A DNA stretch of 11,589 nucleotides, from assembly GCA_044464175.1 (NCBI GenBank), contig JBIQLO010000126.1:1-11589 (forward strand). Reading direction: 5' to 3'. Position numbers and translations under genes: made by a program. The DNA comes from JBIQLO01 sp044464175. Its GTDB lineage: Bacteria; Planctomycetota; Phycisphaerae; Tepidisphaerales; Tepidisphaeraceae. The notes beneath the pieces were generated by a model. The model saw only the letters and a list, made by a program, of their open reading frames with translations. It had not been told where the DNA came from and ran no database searches. Shown one piece after another: positions 5,034 to 10,161 of this stretch. Position 1 is the first letter of the stretch. The number at the start of each line of letters is the position of its first letter.

Positions 5034-5239
5034 TTCCCAGGTAATCAAAGGATGCCCGTGCACTCCCCTCTCATCCTCACGCCTGATCTTCTGTCTTCTG
5101 CCCCCTTTCGTTTCCTACCAACGAACCCAACCCAATGCTTGCCAAAACTCCGTTCCCGGCTTAGAAACGCCGATTATTGGCTTTGCCCTGACACGCTGTA
5201 TTACCCAACGAACCCAATTTTCAATTTGAGGCTCTGAAC
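5034..5239 (+). promoter_or_regulatory. long untranslated leader of eda
   Basis: About 200 bases lie between the predicted start of transcription and eda. The stretch is pyrimidine-rich and less GC-rich than its surroundings. It holds a 13-bp direct repeat CCAACGAACCCAA at 5118-5130 and 5205-5217. It also has two small overlapping hairpins that cannot form together: CGGC/GCCG at 5157-5172, and GCC/GGC at 5169-5181. GAGG at 5228-5231, eight bases before the ATG, is the eda ribosome binding site. I do not recognise a known riboswitch class. Confidence 0.4.
5052..5237 (+). CDS. possible 61-residue leader ORF upstream of eda
   Basis: An open frame of 61 codons starts with ATG at 5052, about 12 bases after the predicted transcription start. 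It stops with TGA two bases before the eda ATG. AAAGG directly abuts the ATG, too close for a normal ribosome binding site. The peptide is rich in Leu and Pro and repeats Pro-Thr-Asn-Pro twice, an effect of the 13-bp repeat. There is no recognisable domain. Its end right at eda would suit translational coupling, but a chance open frame is at least as likely. Confidence 0.2.
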   Translation: MPVHSPLILTPDLLSSAPFRFLPTNPTQCLPKLRSRLRNADYWLCPDTLYYPTNPIFNLRL

Positions 5240-5875
5240 ATGGCTGATGTGCTCCATCAAATCGCTTCTCTGAAGATCGTCCCGGTCGTCGTCCTGGACC
5301 AGGCCGCTCACGCCAACCCGTTGGCCGACGCTCTGGTCGCCGGCGGCCTGCCCATCGCCGAGGTCACCTTCCGCACCGCTGCGGCCGAGGAGGCGATCAA
5401 AACCCTTGCCCGCCGCCCTGACGTCCTTGTCGGCGCCGGCACCGTTCTGGACATCCCCACTGCCCAGCGCGCGGTTGATGCCGGCGCCAAGTACATCGTC
5501 GCTCCCGGCTTCAGCCCCAAGCTGGTCCAGTATTGCCTCGGCCACGCCATTCCCATCCTTCCCGGCGTCGCCACCCCGACCGACCTGACGATGGCGGTTG
5601 AGCACGGCCTCTCGGCCGTCAAGTTCTTCCCCGCCGAAACCCTCGGCGGCCCCAAGGCGCTCAAGGCCCTGGCCGCCCCGTTCACCACCCTGAAATTCGT
5701 CCCCACCGGCGGCATCAACGCCGCCAACCTCGCCGACTACCTGGCCCTGCCCCAAACCCTCGCCTGCGGCGGAAGCTGGATGGTCGCCAAACCCCTCATC
5801 ACCGCCAACCGCTTTGACGAAATCACCCGCCTCACCCTCGAAGCCACCGCACTGGCCGTCAAAGCCACGCCATAA
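5240..5875 (+). CDS. eda: KDPG/KHG aldolase
   Basis: Cleaves 2-keto-3-deoxy-6-phosphogluconate to pyruvate and glyceraldehyde 3-phosphate (Entner-Doudoroff and uronate catabolism), and often 4-hydroxy-2-oxoglutarate as well. The 211 residues match the class I trimeric Eda family. The Schiff-base lysine is Lys128 in Val-Lys-Phe-Phe-Pro-Ala-Glu. The general base is Glu41 in Glu-Val-Thr-Phe-Arg-Thr. Gly-Ala-Gly-Thr-Val (65-69), Pro-Gly-Val-Ala-Thr-Pro (108-113) and Pro-Thr-Gly-Gly-Ile (155-159, phosphate site) are all present. The start has GAGG eight bases upstream. No edd, kdgK or uronate gene is adjacent, so it is a stand-alone copy behind its own promoter. Its stop codon overlaps the A-tract of the terminator of the convergent actin gene. 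Confidence 0.94.
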   Translation: MADVLHQIASLKIVPVVVLDQAAHANPLADALVAGGLPIAEVTFRTAAAEEAIKTLARRPDVLVGAGTVLDIPTAQRAVDAGAKYIVAPGFSPKLVQYCLGHAIPILPGVATPTDLTMAVEHGLSAVKFFPAETLGGPKALKALAAPFTTLKFVPTGGINAANLADYLALPQTLACGGSWMVAKPLITANRFDEITRLTLEATALAVKATP

Positions 5876-5905
5876 AAAAACGCGGCGGAATAAAATTCCG
5901 CCGCG
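5874..5905 (-). terminator. Rho-independent terminator of the MamK-like gene
   Basis: A perfect 11-bp stem (5881-5891 with 5895-5905) closes a 3-base loop. On the minus strand it is followed by seven T residues (5874-5880 as A on the plus strand). It lies 25 bases after the leftward actin stop codon. On the plus strand the stem follows the eda stop directly but lacks a U-tract, so it may stop eda transcription only weakly. Confidence 0.9.
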
Positions 5906-5929
5906 TCTGGGATTCAAATTGGACGACGC

Positions 5930-7057
5930 TTACCGAAGCTGCTGCCAGTACTCGCCCGGCATGTCCAGCGCCAGTTGCAGCGCGCCGTTGGCCCCGGCGT
6001 ACAGCGGCTCGTCGATCACCGTCACCTTCGCCCCGCCCAGGTCCGCCAGGTGGTCCTCAATGCGCTTGTTCAGCCCGCGCATCTGACCGCCGCCGCCGGA
6101 CAGGATGATGTTGTTCCGCAGCCGGTCCTGGAACTCCGGATTGAACGTGGAGACCAACTTGTGCACGCCTTCAAGAATCGGCTGGACCAGGATTTCGCAC
6201 GCCTGCTTCATGACATCCGTGATGTCATGCATCACCGGCTTGCCGTCCACGGGAATCGACACCTCGATCTTGTCCTTGGTGTCCGAGACATACCCGTACT
6301 GCTCCTTGAAAGTCTTGCACATGTTCACCGTCAGCTGCACCTGCGGGAACTTGGCCTTGATCAGCTCAAAGAGCTTCTGGTCCACCGTGTCGCCGGCAAT
6401 CGCGTAGCTGATTTCGTCCTCATCGCCCGGCACGGTGCCGTGCATCCGGCACAAGTCCGTCGTGCCCGCCCCGATGTCCACCACCAGGATGTCGTTCATG
6501 CGCTCGATGCCGTAGGCGACCGTGAAGGGCTCCGACACGATCATCACGCTGTCGAGCACTTCCTTGGCGATCTCCAGGATCGCCGTCTTGTTGGAGGTCG
6601 TCGCCCGCGACGGCACGCCGATCACCCCGTAGAGCACCTGGTCGCGCTCCGGGCGGATCATGTCCACCAGGTGCTTGACCAGCATCTTGGCCGCGTCGAG
6701 GTTCTTCCGCTTCTCATCCTCGTTGTCCTGCTTGGGCCCTTCGATGGTCCCCTTGATGACGCCCTTTTCCAGCGGGCGGTACAGGTCCACCGCCAGGCGG
6801 TTGTCCAGGGCGTGCTTGCCGTAGATGATGTCGGCCTTCAACATCTTGCGGCTGACCGGGTCCTTGGCGTAACCCACATAGCTTTCGACGGTCTTGCGCA
6901 CGCCGTTCATTCCGACGATGCTTGAACGGCTGGTGCCCAGGTCGATGCCCAGAAGCAGGGCGTTTTCCACCTCGCCGGTGTCCTGGTCGCTGGCGGAGGC
7001 AAGGATCGTTTTGCCCTTCTTGATGCGCGAAGGGGCGTGCTGCGATGTCTCACTCAT
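5930..7057 (-). CDS. MamK-like bacterial actin
   Basis: A 375-residue ATPase of the actin/Hsp70 fold, closest in my reading to MamK, the filament that aligns magnetosomes. Phosphate loop 1 is Gly-Ile-Asp-Leu-Gly-Thr-Ser (37-43). Phosphate loop 2 is Val-Val-Asp-Ile-Gly-Ala-Gly-Thr-Thr-Asp (192-201). The adenosine motif is Leu-Ser-Gly-Gly-Gly-Gly (319-324). Glu176 (Val-Ser-Glu-Pro-Phe) and Asp194 correspond to the catalytic pair of MamK. MamK-like features include Gly-Val-Pro-Ser-Arg-Ala, Gly-Thr-Val-Pro-Gly, Lys-Glu-Gln, and a C-terminal Tyr-Trp-Gln-Gln-Leu. The first 33 or so residues are a charged extension relative to MamK, and residues 105-122 look like an acidic/basic insertion. The ATG at 7057 has GAGGAG eight bases upstream. 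A GTG at 7126 would add an Ala/Arg-rich stretch and was rejected. No other magnetosome gene is visible, so a different cytoskeletal role is likely. It lies downstream of the gene at 7172-7978 and is probably co-transcribed with it. Confidence 0.88.
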   Translation of the reverse strand: MSETSQHAPSRIKKGKTILASASDQDTGEVENALLLGIDLGTSRSSIVGMNGVRKTVESYVGYAKDPVSRKMLKADIIYGKHALDNRLAVDLYRPLEKGVIKGTIEGPKQDNEDEKRKNLDAAKMLVKHLVDMIRPERDQVLYGVIGVPSRATTSNKTAILEIAKEVLDSVMIVSEPFTVAYGIERMNDILVVDIGAGTTDLCRMHGTVPGDEDEISYAIAGDTVDQKLFELIKAKFPQVQLTVNMCKTFKEQYGYVSDTKDKIEVSIPVDGKPVMHDITDVMKQACEILVQPILEGVHKLVSTFNPEFQDRLRNNIILSGGGGQMRGLNKRIEDHLADLGGAKVTVIDEPLYAGANGALQLALDMPGEYWQQLR

Positions 7058-7095
7058 ATGTGTTCTCCTCAATGCGGCAAGTATTGCAACAGCGG

Positions 7096-7117
7096 AGGCC
7101 GCCGCGGCGCGGCGCCT
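7096..7117. promoter_or_regulatory. GC-rich hairpin in the leader of the MamK-like gene
   Basis: AGG-C-CGCCGC (7096-7105) pairs with GCGGCG-CCT (7109-7117) around a 3-base loop, a nine-pair stem with one bulged base. It lies in the 114-bp gap, 39-60 bases before the start codon of the MamK-like gene. No U-run follows in the leftward direction, so it is not a terminator. It may mark a processing or stability point that sets expression of the two genes apart. Confidence 0.4.
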
Positions 7118-7171
7118 TACCTCCACAACGCTAATTTATCATCATCTCTCTTTCATCGGACGTTTCATACC

Positions 7172-7978
7172 CTAAGTTTGCGCCGGAGCGCTCGCCGGAG
7201 CGGCGGCGGCCGGCTCGGCCGGCGCTTGCGGCGCGGGCGTCGCCGGCGGCTGGAACGAGGGATCGACCGCCTGATGCAGTTTCAAGTTGTCCTTGAAGAT
7301 TTCCAGCAGCACCGCCTTCTGCGCCGAACCGGCGACGCTGGACCGGACCGAGAAGCGCCGCGGTCCGCCCCCGCCTCCGTAGCCGCCGCGCCCGATCCGC
7401 TCGGCCGTGGCCACCAGCGAACCGATCGCGTTCTGCGCCTGCGAGACCACATGGGCCAGGCGATGAATCTGCTCTTCCAGAGATCCCGATCCCAGGTCCC
7501 CGTTTGCGGGCGCCTGGCTTGCCTGCTGGGCGGCCACCTGGTTGGCGGGGCTGGTGATGTTGGCGTTGTCCTTGAACAGCCCGGCGATCGCCTCGGCCAC
7601 CGCCTGCCGCGTCTGCGTGGCGGCGTCGGACTGCTGCATGCTTTCAGAGAGAACCTGATCGACCACCTGCGCCACATTGCGCCGGATCTTGTCCCGGTCG
7701 ATGACCCAGACCCGCTTGCCGCGATACCGTTCGGTCAGCGCGTCGAAGTCCACCTGCATGCTGCTGGTGTCCAGGGCTGAATCGACTGCGTTGGTCAGGC
7801 CCGGCGTCTGCTCGGGCAGCGGAGAAAGGTTCAGCGGCTTGGGATCCGCCCAAAGCGCCTCACAGACGATTCCGTGCTCAGACAGCGCCTGATACGCCAG
7901 TTCTTCGGTGTCAGACTCGACATGCCCTTCGGCGGGCTTGCCGGTGTCACGAATTAGGCCGCGAAAGCGATAACGCAC
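7172..7978 (-). CDS. uncharacterised protein with GspF/PilC-like N terminus and Pro/Ala-rich tail
   Basis: A 268-residue protein not assignable to a named family. Residues 1-45 resemble the N-terminal cytoplasmic repeat of type II secretion GspF and type IV pilus PilC proteins: Tyr-Arg-Phe-Arg-Gly, Gly-Lys then Glu-Gly-His-Val-Glu-Ser-Asp, Ala-Tyr-Gln-Ala-Leu, and a Gly-Ile-Val turn. There is no GspF membrane domain. Residues 75-195 are mostly polar and probably helical. A Gly-rich loop (197-206) precedes a short helical stretch (219-235). Residues 239-268 are almost wholly Pro, Ala, Gln and Thr. No signal peptide or membrane segment is visible. The GTG start has AGGTAGGA eight bases upstream. 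It is read just before the MamK-like actin, so a link to filament anchoring or assembly is possible but only inferred from position. Confidence 0.8.
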   Translation of the reverse strand: MRYRFRGLIRDTGKPAEGHVESDTEELAYQALSEHGIVCEALWADPKPLNLSPLPEQTPGLTNAVDSALDTSSMQVDFDALTERYRGKRVWVIDRDKIRRNVAQVVDQVLSESMQQSDAATQTRQAVAEAIAGLFKDNANITSPANQVAAQQASQAPANGDLGSGSLEEQIHRLAHVVSQAQNAIGSLVATAERIGRGGYGGGGGPRRFSVRSSVAGSAQKAVLLEIFKDNLKLHQAVDPSFQPPATPAPQAPAEPAAAAPASAPAQT

Positions 7979-8167
7979 GGTGGGGGTCCTACCTTGCTGA
8001 GTGTCTGCCCAATCTATCGGTCTAATAGCATTCCATACTCAACGCTTCCAGTCAATTTACAATTTTTTATGCGACGGACCGATAACCCGTCCCATCCCGC
8101 TGGATTGGGATGCCGCCGCGCCTTATAATTTCACAAAAGACCCCGTATCCGCTACACTAGAGAGACC
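7979..8167. promoter_or_regulatory. divergent control region between the leftward pair and nuoB
   Basis: This 189-bp gap serves two divergent units. Toward nuoB there is TTCACA (8130-8135), a 17-bp spacer, and TACACT (8153-8158); initiation would fall only a few bases before the ATG at 8168. A second -10-like sequence, a perfect TATAAT at 8124-8129, has no good -35. Toward the leftward pair there is an extended -10-like TGCTATTAG, reading left from about 8031, without a well-spaced -35. A near-perfect dyad TCCCATCC / GGATTGGGA lies at 8090-8110. An 8-bp inverted repeat TATCGGTC / GACCGATA lies at 8015-8022 and 8077-8084. The centre (8051-8070) is AT-rich. Confidence 0.5.
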
Positions 8168-8731
8168 ATGGACACGCAGCTATTGCCCGACAACATTCTC
8201 ACCACCCAGCTCAAAAAGGTCGTCAACTGGGCCCGCCGCAGTTCGATCTGGCCGATGCCCTTTGCCACCGCCTGTTGCGGCATCGAGCTGATGGCGACCG
8301 CCTCCAGCCGTTTTGACCTGGCCCGTTTTGGGGCCGAGGCGATGCGGTTCAGCCCCCGGCAGAGCGACTTGATGATTGTGGCGGGGCGGGTCACCATCAA
8401 AATGATGCCCGTCCTGCAGCACATTTACCAGCAAATGACCGAACCGAAATGGGTGATCTCCATGGGCGCCTGTGCCTCCACCGGGGGGGTCTTTGACGCT
8501 TATGCCACCATCCAGGGGATTGACCAATTCATGCCGGTCGATGTGTATGTTCCCGGCTGCCCGCCCCGCCCCGAGACGCTGCTGGAAGGGATCATGGCGA
8601 TTCAGCGCATCATCGATTCCGAGGGGCTGCCCCCGGCCGGACGCCGCCGCCCGCTGCAGATCGCCGTTGAGCCCAGCTACAAGCCGACGCCCCAGCCGGT
8701 GCCCATCACCGTTGGCGGCACGCCCATTTAA
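8168..8731 (+). CDS. nuoB: NADH-quinone oxidoreductase subunit B
   Basis: The complex I subunit that holds iron-sulfur cluster N2, the last electron carrier before quinone, in the peripheral arm at the membrane. The 187 residues fit the family. All four N2 ligands are visible: the tandem Cys36-Cys37 (Thr-Ala-Cys-Cys-Gly-Ile-Glu), Cys102 (Gly-Ala-Cys-Ala-Ser) and Cys131 (Pro-Gly-Cys-Pro-Pro-Arg-Pro). The first strand Trp-Pro-Met-Pro-Phe is typical. The last 25 or so residues are a Pro-rich tail. The start follows a purine run (AGAGAG) four bases upstream. nuoA is not upstream and nuoC is not downstream, which is unusual: the rest of complex I must be elsewhere. A Nudix gene starts six bases after its stop codon. 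Confidence 0.95.
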   Translation: MDTQLLPDNILTTQLKKVVNWARRSSIWPMPFATACCGIELMATASSRFDLARFGAEAMRFSPRQSDLMIVAGRVTIKMMPVLQHIYQQMTEPKWVISMGACASTGGVFDAYATIQGIDQFMPVDVYVPGCPPRPETLLEGIMAIQRIIDSEGLPPAGRRRPLQIAVEPSYKPTPQPVPITVGGTPI

Positions 8732-8737
8732 GCCGGT

Positions 8738-9541
8738 ATGTTGTTTCATGCGCTGGGAGACTGGGGAGAGCGTGGCATCTCCATCACCTGGGTGGAGAGT
8801 TCCTATTGTCCGCCCCCTGAGATTCGGGAGGCGGTGGATCGGGCCTGGGACGAGGCCAAAGCCCGCCTGGGGGAGGCCTTGTTTGACGGGCCGATGTGCC
8901 GGATGGAGCGATGGCGCGTTTCGCCCCGGCGGCTTGAGATCACGCTTTCCCGCACCAGTTACAAGCAGTTTCTTGGGACCAACCTTTGCCATGGCGACCG
9001 GGCGGCGGGACTGGGGGCTTCGGCGCTGGCCAACCCGGTCGGGGTCTCTTCGGCGTTGCTCAGCGCTGATGGTTGGCTTCTGATGGGCCGGCGCAACGCC
9101 TCGGTGGCTTACTATCCCAACCGCATTCATCCCTTCGCCGGAGCATTGGAGCCGCGCGCTGACCTGAACGTGTTTGACGAGGTGCGCCGGGAACTGAAGG
9201 AAGAACTGGGCATGGAGGCGGGGGAGCTGGAGGCGATTCATTGCACCGGGATCGCCGAGGATGAGTCGATCCATCAGCCGGAGTTGATCTTCCGGGTGGA
9301 ATCAGCCCTTTCCCGAGACCAGATCGAGGCGCACCTGGATCAGGCGGAGCATGAGGGGGTGTGGGCCGTGCAGGCGGATCGAGGTGTTTTGGAACGTCTG
9401 CTGGCCACGCCGCCGGAGGCATTCACGCCGATTGCGGTGGCCAGTTTGCTGTGCTGGGGGCGGGTGCAGTTTGGCGACCGGTGGTTTGGGAACGTGTTCA
9501 CAGCCGCCAGAGCAATCCCAGATAGCCGCCAAAACCGTTGA
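8738..9541 (+). CDS. Nudix hydrolase resembling NUDT22 (UDP-sugar type)
   Basis: A 267-residue two-part protein. The N-terminal part (1-100) carries Trp-Asp-Glu-Ala, Leu-Phe-Asp-Gly-Pro, and the distinctive Thr-Ser-Tyr-Lys-Gln-Phe-Leu-Gly-Thr-Asn (73-82), then Ala-Asn-Pro-Val-Gly-Val (98-103). From memory this order matches animal NUDT22, which hydrolyses UDP-glucose and UDP-galactose. The Nudix part has the catalytic half-box Arg-Glu-Leu-Lys-Glu-Glu-Leu-Gly-Met (151-159), with both metal-binding glutamates. The first half of the box is irregular: Gly135 and Glu138 do not have the classic spacing. UDP-sugar hydrolysis is therefore plausible but unproven. The ATG at 8738 has only a weak purine signal and lies six bases from the nuoB stop, so translational coupling is likely. 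Its last 44 bases overlap the 3' end of the convergent PagL-like gene. Confidence 0.8.
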   Translation: MLFHALGDWGERGISITWVESSYCPPPEIREAVDRAWDEAKARLGEALFDGPMCRMERWRVSPRRLEITLSRTSYKQFLGTNLCHGDRAAGLGASALANPVGVSSALLSADGWLLMGRRNASVAYYPNRIHPFAGALEPRADLNVFDEVRRELKEELGMEAGELEAIHCTGIAEDESIHQPELIFRVESALSRDQIEAHLDQAEHEGVWAVQADRGVLERLLATPPEAFTPIAVASLLCWGRVQFGDRWFGNVFTAARAIPDSRQNR

Positions 9542-10064
9542 AGGCGGGGTTGCGGTCGCGCCCCTCGATGAAGGCATTGGAGATATGCAGGAAGCTGGCG
9601 CGGGCCAGCAGGTCCAGTTGCTCGTTGAGGTGATAGGTCAATCCCAGGCCGCCCTGATAGGTGAAGTTAAAGCGTGTTCCCTTGGGGGGAAAGTCGCGAT
9701 CCCCCTCAAGGATGCCGGCGCCGATTTCCCCAAAGAGCGACAGGCGCCCGATGGTCAGGAAGTGAAGCCTGCCTTCCACGGTCAGGCCGATCATGTGGGC
9801 GGGTTCCGAACTTTGCGAGCCGTAATACCCGACGATCTCCGGGCGGACTTCCAGGTTGTCGCTGAGATAGTGGCCCAGGCCGACCGTTCCATAAGTGAGA
9901 TGGCGGTTGCCCCGGCTGATGTAGCCGCCGGTCAGTTCGAGGGTGTTCAGGTCTTTGGGAAACAGCTCCGATTCCTCGGGCGCGGCCGGGCGGGTTTGCG
10001 CTGAAGCGCTCAGGCCCATTATCCCCGTCAAGATCATCATCAGTCCCACTGTCCAAGCGCGCAC
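9498..10064 (-). CDS. PagL-like acyloxyacyl hydrolase (lipid A 3-O-deacylase family)
   Basis: A 188-residue exported protein predicted to be an outer-membrane beta-barrel. With the GTG start at 10064 it opens with a classic signal peptide: Arg2, a hydrophobic core to about residue 18, and cleavage after Ala-Ser-Ala at residue 22. The rest is made of short alternating strands ending in Gly-Gly-Tyr-Leu-Gly-Leu. The PagL signature His-Ile-Ser-Asn-Ala is at 160-164, giving the catalytic His160 and Ser162. The third catalytic residue, a Glu about 12 residues after the Ser in Pseudomonas PagL, is not obvious: Gly is found there, with a nearby Glu167. The start was chosen for the signal peptide and an AGG six bases upstream; an ATG at 10040 would lose the Arg. 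It lies 97 bp after gcvPB in the same direction, but a terminator-like hairpin separates them. Confidence 0.78.
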   Translation of the reverse strand: MRAWTVGLMMILTGIMGLSASAQTRPAAPEESELFPKDLNTLELTGGYISRGNRHLTYGTVGLGHYLSDNLEVRPEIVGYYGSQSSEPAHMIGLTVEGRLHFLTIGRLSLFGEIGAGILEGDRDFPPKGTRFNFTYQGGLGLTYHLNEQLDLLARASFLHISNAFIEGRDRNPAFNGFGGYLGLLWRL

Positions 10065-10126
10065 GAGCTGCCTGCCTTTCGGATGAGTTCGGTTCGAGGC
10101 GGGACTTTTTACCCGGTGCCCGCCGG

Positions 10127-10158
10127 AAAAACAAATGGAGCCGATTTTGCACATCGGC
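10127..10158 (-). terminator. probable terminator after gcvPB
   Basis: A perfect 6-bp stem, GCCGAT/ATCGGC (10140-10145 with 10153-10158), has a 7-base loop. On the minus strand it is followed by a T-rich stretch with five Ts in a row (10127-10131 as A on the plus strand). It starts just after the gcvPB stop codon. The stem is short and the T-run starts eight bases after it, so termination may be partial. A second longer-loop dyad (GGCGGG/CCCGCC, 10098-10124) lies further toward the PagL-like gene. Confidence 0.5.
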
Positions 10159-10161
10159 GGT

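Noticed and set aside
5975..6925. Rightward open frame opposite the MamK-like gene
   Set aside because: Mirror-frame artefact of a GC-rich gene (Val/His/Leu/Arg-rich); the minus-strand actin is unmistakable.
7058..7126. Longer start (GTG at 7126) for the MamK-like gene
   Set aside because: Adds an Arg/Ala-rich stretch that is translation of the GC hairpin; GAGGAG before the ATG at 7057 is much better.
8015..8084. 8-bp inverted repeat TATCGGTC / GACCGATA as an operator pair
   Set aside because: A match of this size in a 190-bp region is expected fairly often by chance; noted in the control-region entry only.
7979..8167. Replication origin in the nuoB upstream gap, suggested by the nearby skew switch and an AT-rich patch
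   Set aside because: No DnaA-box-like TTATCCACA was found, the gap is short, no dnaA, dnaN or parAB is nearby, and the skew switch is about 0.6 kb further right. The skew itself is kept as a finding.
8180..9274. Leftward open frame opposite nuoB and the Nudix gene
   Set aside because: Spans two unrelated genes on the other strand and has no recognisable motif.
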